Source: Pseudomonadota bacterium | GTDB lineage: Bacteria > Pseudomonadota > Alphaproteobacteria > Rhizobiales > Xanthobacteraceae | Length of the DNA: 64,000 nucleotides | Reading direction: 5' to 3' | Assembly (NCBI GenBank): GCA_018240595.1 | Contig: JAFEFL010000025.1 | Location: 186,001-250,000 of the forward strand | Part shown: in pieces, positions 8,186 through 18,213 of the stretch | How the letters are laid out: every line of letters starts with the position of its first letter | Position numbering within the stretch: position 1 is the stretch's first letter | Made by a program: the position numbers and the translations under genes | The notes under the pieces: generated by a model | What the model was told of the DNA's origin: nothing | What the model saw: only the letters and a program-made list of their open reading frames with translations | Database searches by the model: none

Positions 8186-10486
8186 TTATGCCGCAGCCGA
8201 GCGTCGCGCCTTGTCGATCAGCGACCAGACCTTCATCGGCGTCGCGGGCATGTCGATCTGCCGGATACCGAAGCCGCGGTCGAGCGCGTCAATCACGGCA
8301 TTGATCACCGCCGGACACGAACCGATGGCACCGGCCTCGCCCGCGCCCTTGACGCCGAGCGGATTGGTCTTGCACGGCGTGTTGCGCGTCTCGAACACGA
8401 ATGACGGTGCGTCATGCGCGCGCGGCATCGCGTAGTCCATGAAGCTGGCGCTGACGAGCTGGCCGCTCGCTGCGTCATACACCGTCTCTTCCATCAGCGC
8501 CTGGCCGATGCCCTGTACCAGCCCGCCATGCACCTGCCCCGCCAGCAGCAGCGGGTTGAGGGTCGCGCCGAAGTCATCGACCACGACATAACTCACGATC
8601 GTGGTCTTGCCGGTCTCCGGATCGATCTCGACTTCGGCAATATGCGCGCCGTTCGGATAGGTCGGGCTGTCGGTGCCGAAATCCTTGGCCGCGGTCAGCT
8701 TGTCCGGCGTCGCCTTCGGATGCGCGGCGAGCTCGGCAAACGAGATGGCGCGATCCGTTCCAGCCACGCGGATTGAACCTTCGGCGATTTCCATGTCGCC
8801 GGCGGCGGCTTCGAGGGCGTCGGCGGCGAGATCCTTGAGCTGGTCGGCGAGCGTGCGCGAGGCGCGGTCGACCGAGACACCGCCGACCGGGATCGAGCTC
8901 GAGCCGCCGGTGCCGGCGCCGCTGGCGATCTTGTCGGTATCACCCTGGACGACGCGAACGCGATCCGGCGGCAGGTCGAGCCGCTCGGCGACGAGCTGGG
9001 CGTAAGAAGTGTGATGGCCCTGCCCCGTCGATTGCGAGCCGATCAAAACGGTGACGCCGCCGTCGCGGTCGAGCGTGATGGTCGCGGTTTCCGGACCGTT
9101 GTTGCCGCAGGCTTCGATATAGGTGGCGATGCCGATGCCGCGCAGCTTGCCGGCGCGCTTGGCCGCCGTGGCGCGCTTGCCGAAACCCTTCCAGTCGATC
9201 AGTTCCTGGGCGTGCTTGAGCGCGCCGGCGAAATCGCCGGAGTCGTACACCTTGCCGGTCGGCGTGGTGTACGGCAGTTGCGACGGCTTGATCAGGTTCT
9301 TGCGGCGCAGCGCATCGGGCGCCATGCCGATCTCGCGCGCGGTGTTATCGACCGCGCGCTCGATGAGATACGACGCCTCGGGACGGCCGGCGCCGCGATA
9401 GGCATCGACCGGCACCGTGTTTGTGTAGGCGGCGCGCAGGCGGATATAGGCGACGGGAATATCGTAGGAGCCGGTCGCCATGCCGACGCCAAGCCATGGG
9501 ATATAGGGCGCGTAGCAGGACAGATACGAGCCCATGTCGGCAACGATGTCGATGTCGAGCGCCAGAAACTTGCCGTTCTCGTCGAGCGCGATGGTCGCGG
9601 TCGAGATGTTGTCGCGGCCATGGCTGTCGCCGAGGAAATGCTCGGAGCGATCGGCGATCCACTTCACCGGCTTGCGCAGCTTTTCCGCCGCCACCGCGGC
9701 CAGCGCATATTCGCGATACGGAAACAGCTTGGTGCCGAAGCCGCCGCCGACGTCCGGCGTGATAACGCGCATTTTCTCCAGCGGCTGCTTGAGCACCGCG
9801 CCACAAATGATGTCGCGGATGATGTGGCTGCCCTGGCTGCCGAGGGTCAGCGTGTAGCGCGTCCCGTCATATTCGGCGATGACGCCGCGCGTATCCATGT
9901 AATTGGTGACGAGGCGCTGGTTGACGATGGTGGTCGAGACCGTCCGCGCGGCCTTGGCAAAGGCCGCCTTGGTGGCGGCTTCATCGCCGGCGCTGGTTTC
10001 GAAGGCGAGATTCGGCCGGTCGGCCCAGACCCGCGGCGCGCCCTTCTTCAGCGCCTCGAGCGAACCGATGACATGCGGCAGCGGCTCCCAGTCGATGCTG
10101 ATGGCTTCGGCGGCATCCTTGGCCTGCTCGAGCGTGTCGGCAACGACGAAAGCCACGGCATCGCCGACATGGCGCACCACGTCACGCGCCAGCACCGGGT
10201 AGAACGGCACGTCGATGGCGACGCCTTCGAGCACGCCCGGCGTCGGCATCGGCCCGAGATCGGCGGTATCGGCGCCGGTCAGCACCAGGCGCACGCCCTT
10301 CATCGCCTTGATCGAGGCAAGACCGCCGATCGTGAACCGTGCATGGGCGTGCGGCGAGCGCACGGCGACGGCGCGCAGCGTGCCTTGCGGCGCCACATCG
10401 GCGACATACTGGCCGGCGCCGCGCAGCAGGGCATCGTCTTCCTTGCGGGTGAGCGGCTGGCCAAATCCGAACTTCGTCATCGCCAT
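8186..10486 (-). CDS. Molybdenum hydroxylase large subunit (CoxL-like, form II)
   Basis: A 766-residue xanthine-dehydrogenase/CO-dehydrogenase-type molybdopterin-binding subunit. An N-terminal a/b-hammerhead (residues 10-130) precedes the Mo-cofactor domains. GGGFGTK (247-253) and AYRGAGR (362-368) are visible, and KGAGEAGAIG near the C-terminus carries the catalytic glutamate. AYRGAGR is the form II signature; true aerobic CO dehydrogenases (form I) have AYxCSFR, so CO is probably not the substrate. GAGGAG before ATG 10486 fits the start. The FAD (medium) and 2Fe-2S (small) subunits that normally complete the enzyme are not adjacent, so it is an orphan large subunit in this window. Confidence 0.92.
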   Translation of the reverse strand: MAMTKFGFGQPLTRKEDDALLRGAGQYVADVAPQGTLRAVAVRSPHAHARFTIGGLASIKAMKGVRLVLTGADTADLGPMPTPGVLEGVAIDVPFYPVLARDVVRHVGDAVAFVVADTLEQAKDAAEAISIDWEPLPHVIGSLEALKKGAPRVWADRPNLAFETSAGDEAATKAAFAKAARTVSTTIVNQRLVTNYMDTRGVIAEYDGTRYTLTLGSQGSHIIRDIICGAVLKQPLEKMRVITPDVGGGFGTKLFPYREYALAAVAAEKLRKPVKWIADRSEHFLGDSHGRDNISTATIALDENGKFLALDIDIVADMGSYLSCYAPYIPWLGVGMATGSYDIPVAYIRLRAAYTNTVPVDAYRGAGRPEASYLIERAVDNTAREIGMAPDALRRKNLIKPSQLPYTTPTGKVYDSGDFAGALKHAQELIDWKGFGKRATAAKRAGKLRGIGIATYIEACGNNGPETATITLDRDGGVTVLIGSQSTGQGHHTSYAQLVAERLDLPPDRVRVVQGDTDKIASGAGTGGSSSIPVGGVSVDRASRTLADQLKDLAADALEAAAGDMEIAEGSIRVAGTDRAISFAELAAHPKATPDKLTAAKDFGTDSPTYPNGAHIAEVEIDPETGKTTIVSYVVVDDFGATLNPLLLAGQVHGGLVQGIGQALMEETVYDAASGQLVSASFMDYAMPRAHDAPSFVFETRNTPCKTNPLGVKGAGEAGAIGSCPAVINAVIDALDRGFGIRQIDMPATPMKVWSLIDKARRSAAA

Positions 10487-10531
10487 CTCCTGCTCCTCAT
10501 TTCCAATGCTTCGTTACGCGCCAACGCCGCT

Positions 10532-13500
10532 CTATGGTTTGGCCCGCGAGAACCGCGTCGCTATCCAGCGGGAAACCACATAGAAGACCGGCGTGAAGAT
10601 CAGGCCGAATGCCGTCACGCCGATCATGCCCGAAAATACCGCGGTGCCAAGCGACTGGCGCAATTCCGCGCCGGCGCCGACCGCCCAGACCAGCGGCGCT
10701 ACGCCGAAGACGAAGGCGAGCGAGGTCATCAGGATCGGCCGCAGGCGCAGCCGCGCGGCTTCGACCGCGGCTTCGAACCGCGTCTTGCCGCCGTCCTCGA
10801 CCTGCTTGGCGAATTCGACGATGAGAATCGCATTCTTGGCGGCGAGCGCGATCAGCACGATGAAGCCGACCTGCGTGAGGATGTTGTTGTCCATGCCGCG
10901 CAACACGACGCCGACGATGGCCGCGACGAGACACATCGGCACGATCAGGATCACGGCGAGCGGCAGCGTCAGGCTTTCGTACTGCGCCGCCAACACCAGG
11001 AAGACAAAGGCGACGCCGAGCACGAAGGCGAACACCGCCGTGTTGCCGGCGCGCAATTGCTGGAACGCGAGCGTCGTCCACTCGTAACTGAAGCCGGCGG
11101 GCAGCGTTTCCGCGGCAAGCTTCTGCATGAGTTCGATCGCCTGGCCCTGGCTGTAGCCGGGCGCCGGCGCGCCATCGAGTTCGGCGGCCGGATAGAGATT
11201 ATAGCGTGGCAGCCGGTACGGACCGGAGATGTCGCGCACGGTCGCGAAGGAGCCGAGCGGCACGGTCTGCCCTTGCGTATTGCGGACACGCAACGTCAGC
11301 ACGTCCTTGGGCTGCAGGCGCGCATCCGCCCTCGCCTGAACCTGGACGCGGAAGGTGCGGCCGAACAGATTGAAGTCGTTGACATAGGCCGAGCCGATAT
11401 AGACCTGCAATGCCTGGAACACGTCGCCCAGATTGACGCCGAGCAGTTGCGCCTTGGTGCGATCGATGTCGAGGAACAGCTGCGGCGTCGATGTCTCGAA
11501 CAGCGAATAAACCTGCTGCAGCCCTGGCGTCTGCGCCGCCTTGCCCATCATCGCATAAATCGCGCTCTGCAAGGCCGCCGGACCGGCGCCGTTGCGGTCC
11601 TCGACCATCATGCGGAAGCCGGCGGCGTTGCCGATGCCGGACACCGGCGGCGGCTGCACCACGATCATGAAAGCTTCCTGCAGCGCGCCGAGCTTCTGGA
11701 ACAGCGCCTGCTGGATCGCCGCGGTCGATTTGCGCGGATCCTTGGCGCGCTCCTCGAACGGCTCGAGCACGATAAACATGGCGCCGGCATTGGGCGCGTT
11801 GGTAAAGGTCGCACCGGAGAAGCCGACGATCACGACCGCGTCGGCAACGCCGGGCGTCTTGAGCATGATGTCGGTCGCCTGGCGCATGACCTTGTCGGTG
11901 CGCTCGAGCGAGGCGCCGGGCGGCAACTGCGCGGCAACGATGAGAATGCCGCGATCGATCTGCGGAATGAAGCCCTGCGGCGTTTTACGGAACTCGTTGA
12001 GGCCGAAGCCGAGAATGGCGATGTAAGCCACCAGCATGAGCACGGCGAAGCGCACGATACGCTTGACCAGGCCGCTATAACCGCTCGCCAGCGCATCGAA
12101 GCCGCGGTTGAACCACCGGAAGAAACCATGCAGCGGCTTCTCGAACCAGCGCTCCTCGTGCGCCGCCTTGTGCGGCATGAGCAGCAGCGCGCACATCGCC
12201 GGCGACAGAGTGAGCGAGCAGGTCAGCGAGATGATAGTCGCCGCCGTAATGGTCAGCGCGAACTGGCGATAGAACTGCCCGGAAATGCCGGTGATGAACA
12301 CCGTCGGCACGAACACCGCGCACAACACCAGCGCGATCGAGATCAACGCCGTGCCGACCTCGTCCATGGTCCGGTACGCGGCATCGCGCGGCGACAGGCC
12401 CGCGGCGATGTTGCGCTCGACATTTTCGACGACGACGATGGCGTCGTCGACCACGATTCCGATTGCCAGCACCAGACCGAACAGGGACAGGTTGTTGAGC
12501 GAAAAGCCGAACAGGCTCATCAGGAAGAAGGTGCCGATCAGCGAGATCGGGATCGCCAGCAGCGGGATGACCGCGGCGCGCCAGGTCTGCAGGAACAGCA
12601 CGATCACGAGGACGACGAGAACAACCGCCTCGAAGATCGTCGATATCACCGCGTCGACCGACTGCTGAATGAATTGCGTCGGATTGTAGAAAATGCCGTA
12701 GTCGATCCCGGACGGGAAGCTCTTCGACATTTCCTTGACGGTCTTGACGATGTTGTCGCCCGTCGTCAGCGCGTTCGAGCCCGGCCGCTGGAACACCGCC
12801 AGCGCCACGGATTCGTAGCGGTCGAGATAGGAATTCGACGTGTAGTCCTGCGCGATCAGCTCGACGCGGCCGACATCCTTGACGCGGATGACGGCGTTGG
12901 CGGTCTGCTTGATGACGACGTTGCCGAATTCCTCCGGCGTCGACAGGCGTCCGAGCGTTCGCACCGCGACCTGGAACGCGAGCTGGTTGGCCACCGGCGG
13001 CTGGTTCAGCACACCCGATGCGACCTGGATGTTCTGCTGCTGCAGGGCCGAGGTGACATCGCCGGCGGTCAGATTGAGCGACTGCATCCGGTCCGGATCG
13101 AGCCAGACCTGCATGGCGTAGTCGCGGCTGCCGAACACGGTGATCGACCCGACGCCATCGACGCGCGTCAACGCGTCCTTGATCTGCAGGTTGGCGTAGT
13201 TCGAGATGTAGAGAGCGTCGCGCGACTTGTCCTTCGAGAAGAGGTTCACGACCATCAGGATGTCGGGCGAACTCTTGGCGACGGTGACGCCGATCTGCTG
13301 CACCTGCGCCGGCAAGCGCGGCGTTGCAGTAGCAACGCGGTTCTGCACCTGGACCTGCGCGATATCGAGATTGACGCCGATGTCGAACGTGACGGCGATT
13401 GAGAAACGGCCGTCGGCGGTCGAGTTCGAAGAGATGTAGAGCATCCCCTCGACGCCATTGATCTGCTGCTCGATCGGCGCCACCACGGTCTCGGCGACAA

Positions 13501-13672
13501 TCTCGGCGCTGGCGCCCGGGAACTGCCCCGTCACGTTGATGGTCGGCGGCGCGATCTCAGGATACTGCGCGACCGGCAGGCGTCCGAACGACACCGCGCC
13601 GAGAATGATGATCACGATCGAGATGACCGAAGCGAAGATCGGCCGGTCGATGAAGAAGTGCGACAATCGCAT
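10532..13672 (-). CDS. RND multidrug efflux pump, inner-membrane permease (HAE1/AcrB type)
   Basis: A 1046-residue permease, the normal length for AcrB/MexB proteins. The first membrane helix (FIDRPIFASVISIVIIILG) starts at residue 7. Two large periplasmic domains follow it and the seventh helix. The fourth-helix segment GIVVDDAIVVVENVERN (about residues 400-416) carries the Asp-Asp pair for proton transfer, and the fifth-helix end near RTMDEV is also present. It should export hydrophobic drugs or toxins from the periplasm with the adaptor encoded 9 nt upstream. No outer-membrane channel gene follows; the next gene is the CoxL-like enzyme. ATG 13672. Confidence 0.96.
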   Translation of the reverse strand: MRLSHFFIDRPIFASVISIVIIILGAVSFGRLPVAQYPEIAPPTINVTGQFPGASAEIVAETVVAPIEQQINGVEGMLYISSNSTADGRFSIAVTFDIGVNLDIAQVQVQNRVATATPRLPAQVQQIGVTVAKSSPDILMVVNLFSKDKSRDALYISNYANLQIKDALTRVDGVGSITVFGSRDYAMQVWLDPDRMQSLNLTAGDVTSALQQQNIQVASGVLNQPPVANQLAFQVAVRTLGRLSTPEEFGNVVIKQTANAVIRVKDVGRVELIAQDYTSNSYLDRYESVALAVFQRPGSNALTTGDNIVKTVKEMSKSFPSGIDYGIFYNPTQFIQQSVDAVISTIFEAVVLVVLVIVLFLQTWRAAVIPLLAIPISLIGTFFLMSLFGFSLNNLSLFGLVLAIGIVVDDAIVVVENVERNIAAGLSPRDAAYRTMDEVGTALISIALVLCAVFVPTVFITGISGQFYRQFALTITAATIISLTCSLTLSPAMCALLLMPHKAAHEERWFEKPLHGFFRWFNRGFDALASGYSGLVKRIVRFAVLMLVAYIAILGFGLNEFRKTPQGFIPQIDRGILIVAAQLPPGASLERTDKVMRQATDIMLKTPGVADAVVIVGFSGATFTNAPNAGAMFIVLEPFEERAKDPRKSTAAIQQALFQKLGALQEAFMIVVQPPPVSGIGNAAGFRMMVEDRNGAGPAALQSAIYAMMGKAAQTPGLQQVYSLFETSTPQLFLDIDRTKAQLLGVNLGDVFQALQVYIGSAYVNDFNLFGRTFRVQVQARADARLQPKDVLTLRVRNTQGQTVPLGSFATVRDISGPYRLPRYNLYPAAELDGAPAPGYSQGQAIELMQKLAAETLPAGFSYEWTTLAFQQLRAGNTAVFAFVLGVAFVFLVLAAQYESLTLPLAVILIVPMCLVAAIVGVVLRGMDNNILTQVGFIVLIALAAKNAILIVEFAKQVEDGGKTRFEAAVEAARLRLRPILMTSLAFVFGVAPLVWAVGAGAELRQSLGTAVFSGMIGVTAFGLIFTPVFYVVSRWIATRFSRAKP

Positions 13673-13681
13673 GGCGGCGCG

Positions 13682-14917
13682 CTACTTCGCTGGTGCCGGC
13701 GCGGCGGCCGGCTGACCGCCGGGCTGGGCACCGGATTGGCCTTGGCCTTCCGGCTGGGGATTGACCGGCTGGCCCGGACGCACGCGCGCGATGCCGTTGA
13801 CGATCACCTTGTCGTCCGGCGACAGGCCCTCCTTGATGACGCGCAGCTTGCCGTCGACGAGCTGGCCGAGCGTGACGTATTTCTGCACGGTCTTGTTCTG
13901 CGCATCGACGACGAGCACGTATTTACGCACCTGTTCGCTGCCGATCGCGGTGTCGGGAACCAGCAGCGCCTGATAAGGCGACGTTGCCGGCACTCGGACG
14001 CGGCCGAACATGCCGGGCGTGAACACGCCGTTGGCGTTGGCGAACACGGCGCGGCCGCGGATCGTGCCCGACGTGCGGTCGATGACGTTGTCGACAAAGT
14101 CCATCCGGCCATTGTGGACGAAATCGCTCTCGTCGATCAGCTTGAGGCCGACCTGCACGCTGGCGCCGCGGCTGGCGATGTCGTCGCCCTTCCCGGCATT
14201 GCGCTCGTAACGAAGATACGAGGCTTCGTCGAACGTGAACTCGAAATAGATCGGGTCGGTCGAGACGATGGTCGCCAGCAGCGTCGTGTTGCCGCTGGTG
14301 CCGCCGGTCACCAAATTGCCCGGCGTGACACGGCGATCGCCGATACGGCCGGCGATCGGCGCGCGCAGCTCGGTGAACTCGAGATCGAGTTCGGCCGTGC
14401 GCACCTGCGCTTCCGCGCCGCTGACCGCGGCGCGCGCGTTGCGATAGGCCTGCGAACGCTGCTCGAAAGTCTGGTCGGTGATGGTCTTTTCCTTCACCAG
14501 TTGCTGACCGCGCGTATAGTCGGCCTCGGTGAAGGCGAGATTGGATTGCGCCGCGGCCAGAGTCGCGCGCGCCTGCGCGACGGCGTTCTGGAACGGCCGC
14601 TTGTCGATGGTGAACAGCAGATCGCCGTCCTTGACGAGCTGGCCGTCCTTGAAGTGCACCGCGTCGAGATAGCCGGAGACGCGCGCCCGCACTTCGACGC
14701 TGTTCACGGCATTGAAGCGGCCGACATATTCGTCGTAGTCGGTGACGGTCCGCTTGACCGGCGGCGCCACCGTCACCGGCGTCGGCGGCGGCCCCGCCTG
14801 CTGTTGCTTCTGGCCGTCGCCGCAGCTCGCCAGCAAAGTCGTCAAGACGACAACGATACCGGCGCGGCCGAGGAGCGAGATGGAAGAGCGAGACATCGGC
14901 ATCTCGATTCGATTCAT
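13682..14917 (-). CDS. RND efflux pump periplasmic adaptor (membrane fusion protein), lipoprotein
   Basis: A 411-residue MexA/AcrA-type adaptor. It has a lipoprotein signal with lipobox LLASC near residue 29, barrel-sandwich segments (EVRARVSGYLDAVHFKDGQLVKDGD), a long alpha hairpin (about 100-175, FTEADYTRGQQLVKEKTITDQTF), a second lipoyl half (ELRAPIAGRIGDRRVTPGNLV) and a Pro/Gln/Gly-rich tail. It links the permease to an outer-membrane channel. It is transcribed first, 9 nt before the permease gene. ATG 14917 is used; an ATG six codons later is also possible. Confidence 0.95.
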   Translation of the reverse strand: MNRIEMPMSRSSISLLGRAGIVVVLTTLLASCGDGQKQQQAGPPPTPVTVAPPVKRTVTDYDEYVGRFNAVNSVEVRARVSGYLDAVHFKDGQLVKDGDLLFTIDKRPFQNAVAQARATLAAAQSNLAFTEADYTRGQQLVKEKTITDQTFEQRSQAYRNARAAVSGAEAQVRTAELDLEFTELRAPIAGRIGDRRVTPGNLVTGGTSGNTTLLATIVSTDPIYFEFTFDEASYLRYERNAGKGDDIASRGASVQVGLKLIDESDFVHNGRMDFVDNVIDRTSGTIRGRAVFANANGVFTPGMFGRVRVPATSPYQALLVPDTAIGSEQVRKYVLVVDAQNKTVQKYVTLGQLVDGKLRVIKEGLSPDDKVIVNGIARVRPGQPVNPQPEGQGQSGAQPGGQPAAAPAPAK

Positions 14918-15054
14918 GGCCAGTCCATCACTGAAATTGCGGCGCGGCGGGGATCAAATGACATAGCGGCGTCGCCAAGGCCTGTCCACCGTGGCCGAAT
15001 GGACACGCGAGCCACGAAAAGCGCAGCGGAATGTTGCGTTTTTGCGGATCCGCC

Positions 15055-16593
15055 CTATCGCGCGCCACGCCGTGCACGAAAAGCCATCAGCCAGGCTCGC
15101 CCGAACATGGCGAAGATCGCGGCTCCATAGACCGTGCCGCCGAGCGCGCCGAGCGCCGCCAACGTCAGCAGCGCCGAGGCCGGCCAGCCGTGAAACAGGC
15201 GCGCCACCGGCGCGGCGCAAAGCCACAGCGTCGCCGTCATGGCGGCACCGGCGATCAGAAATTTCACCGTCGAGCGGCGCAGGCGGCCGTCCACCCGGGC
15301 GTGGCCGGCGCGATGGGCCAGCCAGACAACCAGCGTGAGATTGATCCAGGCGCCGATCGAGGTGGCAAGCGCGAGGCCGATCTGGGCCAGCGGTCCCATC
15401 AACATCACCTTCAGGCCGATATTGACCGCGGCCGCGGTGAGCGAAGCCTTCACCGGCGTTGCGGTGTCGCCGCGGGCGAAGAACGTTGCGACCGCGCTGC
15501 GGATCAGGAGGAACGGCAGCAACCCGACCGCATAAGCCGCAAGCGTCGCTCCGGCGGCATCGGCATCGGCCACCGTGAAGGCGCCGCGCACGAACAGCGC
15601 GCGCATGATGAGATCGGGGATCGCGATGAACGCGGCAAGGCACGGCATCGCCAGCAGCAGCGTGAATTCGAAGGCGCGGTTCTGCGCATTGGCGGCGCCG
15701 GCATCGTCGCCCGCGGCGAGGCGCCGCGACATTTCCGGCAGCACCACCGTGCCCGCGGCGATACCGATGACGCCGATCGGCAACTGGTTGATGCGATCGG
15801 CGTAATACAGCGCCGAGATCGCGCCGGCCGGCAGCAGGCTGCCGATGATGGTGTCGGCGAATAGCGCCAGTTGCACGCCGGCGGAGCCCACGGTCGCCGG
15901 GCCGAGCGCGCGGAAGAACTGCTTCACGTCGGCATCGAACACCGGGCGGCGCAGCCGCGCCAGAACGCCCTGACGAAAGCTGTCGCCGCCGACCAGGAAC
16001 GCCTGCAAGACGCCGGAGAAGACGACGCCCCAGGCCGCGGCATGACCGGGTGTCGGGAAGTACACGGCCAGCAACAGCGCCACGATCAGCGAGAAGTTGA
16101 GCAGGATCGGCGCCGCCGACGCCGCGGCAAAGCGTTGCAACGCATTGAGGATGCCGCCGTAGAGCGTCACCAGCGTGATCAGCAGCAGATAAGGAAACGT
16201 GATGCGCGTGAGTTCGACCGCGAGCGCGTAGCGCTTCGGATCGTCACCAAATCCGGGCGCCAGCAGATCGAGCGCCTGCGGCGTGAACAGCAGCGCCAGT
16301 GCCAGCAGCACGATCTGCGAGGCCAGCAGGATGGTGAAGATGTGGTCGGCGAACAATCCGGCCCGAGTCTCGCCGCCCTGCGCGCGCACACGCGCATAGG
16401 CAGGCACGAAGGCGGCATTGAAGGCGCCTTCGGCAAAGATGGCGCGAAAATGGTTGGGCAACCGGAAAGCCACGAAGAAGGCATCGGCCACCGGTCCGGC
16501 GCCGAGTACCGCCGCCATGATGATGTCGCGAATGAAACCGGTCACCCGCGACAGGAGCGTGTAGCCACCGACAGTCAGAAAGGGCTTGATCAT
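15055..16593 (-). CDS. murJ: Lipid II flippase MurJ
   Basis: A 512-residue MOP-family membrane protein with about 14 membrane segments. It moves the peptidoglycan precursor lipid II across the inner membrane. Characteristic parts are the N-terminal TLLSRVTGFIRDIIMAAVLGAG, ADAFFVAFRLPNHFRAIFAEGAFNAAFVP and the Arg-rich cytoplasmic loops. The start at ATG 16593 (MIKPFLTVGGYTLLSR) matches the usual MurJ N-terminus; the frame stays open further upstream but that part lacks family features. It is divergent from manC with a 163-nt shared promoter region. MurJ is usually housekeeping, though MOP proteins can also flip O-antigen units. Confidence 0.95.
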   Translation of the reverse strand: MIKPFLTVGGYTLLSRVTGFIRDIIMAAVLGAGPVADAFFVAFRLPNHFRAIFAEGAFNAAFVPAYARVRAQGGETRAGLFADHIFTILLASQIVLLALALLFTPQALDLLAPGFGDDPKRYALAVELTRITFPYLLLITLVTLYGGILNALQRFAAASAAPILLNFSLIVALLLAVYFPTPGHAAAWGVVFSGVLQAFLVGGDSFRQGVLARLRRPVFDADVKQFFRALGPATVGSAGVQLALFADTIIGSLLPAGAISALYYADRINQLPIGVIGIAAGTVVLPEMSRRLAAGDDAGAANAQNRAFEFTLLLAMPCLAAFIAIPDLIMRALFVRGAFTVADADAAGATLAAYAVGLLPFLLIRSAVATFFARGDTATPVKASLTAAAVNIGLKVMLMGPLAQIGLALATSIGAWINLTLVVWLAHRAGHARVDGRLRRSTVKFLIAGAAMTATLWLCAAPVARLFHGWPASALLTLAALGALGGTVYGAAIFAMFGRAWLMAFRARRGAR

Positions 16594-16756
16594 CGGGCTG
16601 GCAAACCTGAACGGGGGCGCGGGATAGTTGGAACCGACCAAGGTAGATTTAAGGCCGGCGATACGATACCCGTAGGCCGGCCGCCGGGCACGAATCCGGC
16701 GTCCACCATAGGGCCCCTGCGCGCAAAGCCAAGATGGCCTCGGGCGCACGGCCACA

Positions 16757-18205
16757 ATGAGAATTGCCGACCACTCCGTCGAGACGCCCGTGCCCGCATC
16801 CACGCCGATCACCCCAGTGCTCCTTGCCGGCGGCGCCGGCACCCGATTGTGGCCGGTATCGCGCGACGCCCTGCCCAAGCAGTTTCTGCCGCTGGTCGGC
16901 GAGCGCTCGACCTATCAGGAAACGCTGCTCCGGGTGCACGATCCGATGTTCGCGCCGCCGATCGTTATTACCGGGCCGAACTTCCATTTCTTCGCCAGAC
17001 GGCAGGCCGAGGAGATCGGTATAGACGTCACGGTGGTGATCGAGCCGCTCAGGCGCGATTCAGGCCCGGCAATCGCCGCGGCCACCGCCATTGCGCGGCA
17101 GCGCGACCCTCAGACACTGGTGCTCGCGCTCGCCGCCGACCACATCATCCTCGACACCGATAAATTCCGCGCCACCTGCCTCGCGGGGCGGCCGGCGGCG
17201 GAGAGCGGCCAGATCGTCACCTTCGGCATCAAGCCCACAGAACCGAAGACCAGCTACGGCTACATCCTGCCGGGCGCCGATCTCGGCAACGGCGTCAGCG
17301 CGGTCAGCCGCTTCGTCGAGAAGCCCGACGCCGCGACCGCGGCGCGCTACGTGCGCGACGGCTACTTGTGGAATTCCGGCAATTTCCTGTACCGCGCCGA
17401 CGTCCTGCTCGGCGAACTGGCGCGGCTCGAGCCGGACATGGCCGAAGCCGTCGAAGCTGCCGCTGCCAAGGCGACCGACGACCTCGGCTTCCTGCGGCTC
17501 GATCCAGAGGCTTTCGCCAAAGCGCCGCAGAAATCGATCGACTATGCGGTGATGGAAAAGACCGACCGCGCCGCGGTGATCGCCGGCGACTTTCGCTGGT
17601 CGGACATCGGAAGCTGGGACGCGCTGTTCGACATCATGCCGCGTGACGACAGCGGCAATGTCGTCCACGGCCCGGTGATCGCCATGGACACCGCGGACTG
17701 CGTCGTACACTCCGACGGGCGGCTGACAACTCTGATCGGCGTCAACGACCTCGTCGTGGTCTCGACGTCCGACGCTGTCATGGTCGTCCCGCGCGACCGC
17801 TCGCAGCAGGTGCGCGAACTGGTGAATCGGCTGAAGGCCGAGGAGAAGCCGGAGGCGACCGAGCACAAGCGCGTGCACCGGCCCTGGGGCTATTACGAGT
17901 CGATCGACATGGGCGACCGCTTCCAGGTCAAGCGCATCGTCGTCGCCCCCGGTGGCACGCTATCGCTGCAAAGGCACCGGCATCGCTCGGAGCACTGGGT
18001 CGTGGTACGCGGCAATGCCGAAGTCACGGTGGGCGACGACGTCCGCGCCGTGCACGAGAACGAGTCGATCTACATTCCGATCGGAACGATCCATCGCCTC
18101 GCCAACCGTGGCAAAATTCCGCTGGAGCTGATCGAGGTACAGACCGGCAGCTATCTCGGCGAGGACGACATCGAGCGCATCGAAGACATCTACAAGCGGA
18201 CCTGA
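16757..18205 (+). CDS. manC: Mannose-1-phosphate guanylyltransferase / mannose-6-phosphate isomerase
   Basis: A 482-residue bifunctional type II PMI-GMP enzyme giving mannose-6-P from fructose-6-P and GDP-mannose from mannose-1-P. The nucleotidyltransferase half (residues 20-300) opens with LLAGGAGTRLWPVSRDALPKQF and has FVEKPD near 175. The C-terminal cupin (about 370-470) has HRPWGYYESI, GGTLSLQRHRHRSEHWVVVRG and the IPIGTIHRL metal-site motif. GDP-mannose feeds gmd and fcl at 21408-23431. It is divergent from murJ and convergent with the kinase-nucleotidyltransferase gene, 8 nt apart. Confidence 0.95.
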   Translation: MRIADHSVETPVPASTPITPVLLAGGAGTRLWPVSRDALPKQFLPLVGERSTYQETLLRVHDPMFAPPIVITGPNFHFFARRQAEEIGIDVTVVIEPLRRDSGPAIAAATAIARQRDPQTLVLALAADHIILDTDKFRATCLAGRPAAESGQIVTFGIKPTEPKTSYGYILPGADLGNGVSAVSRFVEKPDAATAARYVRDGYLWNSGNFLYRADVLLGELARLEPDMAEAVEAAAAKATDDLGFLRLDPEAFAKAPQKSIDYAVMEKTDRAAVIAGDFRWSDIGSWDALFDIMPRDDSGNVVHGPVIAMDTADCVVHSDGRLTTLIGVNDLVVVSTSDAVMVVPRDRSQQVRELVNRLKAEEKPEATEHKRVHRPWGYYESIDMGDRFQVKRIVVAPGGTLSLQRHRHRSEHWVVVRGNAEVTVGDDVRAVHENESIYIPIGTIHRLANRGKIPLELIEVQTGSYLGEDDIERIEDIYKRT

Positions 18206-18213
18206 CCGGCCGG

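Noticed and set aside
8186..10486. Aerobic CO dehydrogenase (CoxL form I)
   Set aside because: The active-site loop reads AYRGAGR, not the AYxCSFR of form I, so CO oxidation is not supported.
9011..13402. A very long open frame on the + strand (over 1400 codons) antisense to the CoxL-like and RND genes
   Set aside because: It is an effect of high GC content in the opposite frame. The translation is Arg/Asp/His/Gln-rich, has no domain and no membrane or signal features, and both minus-strand genes are complete.
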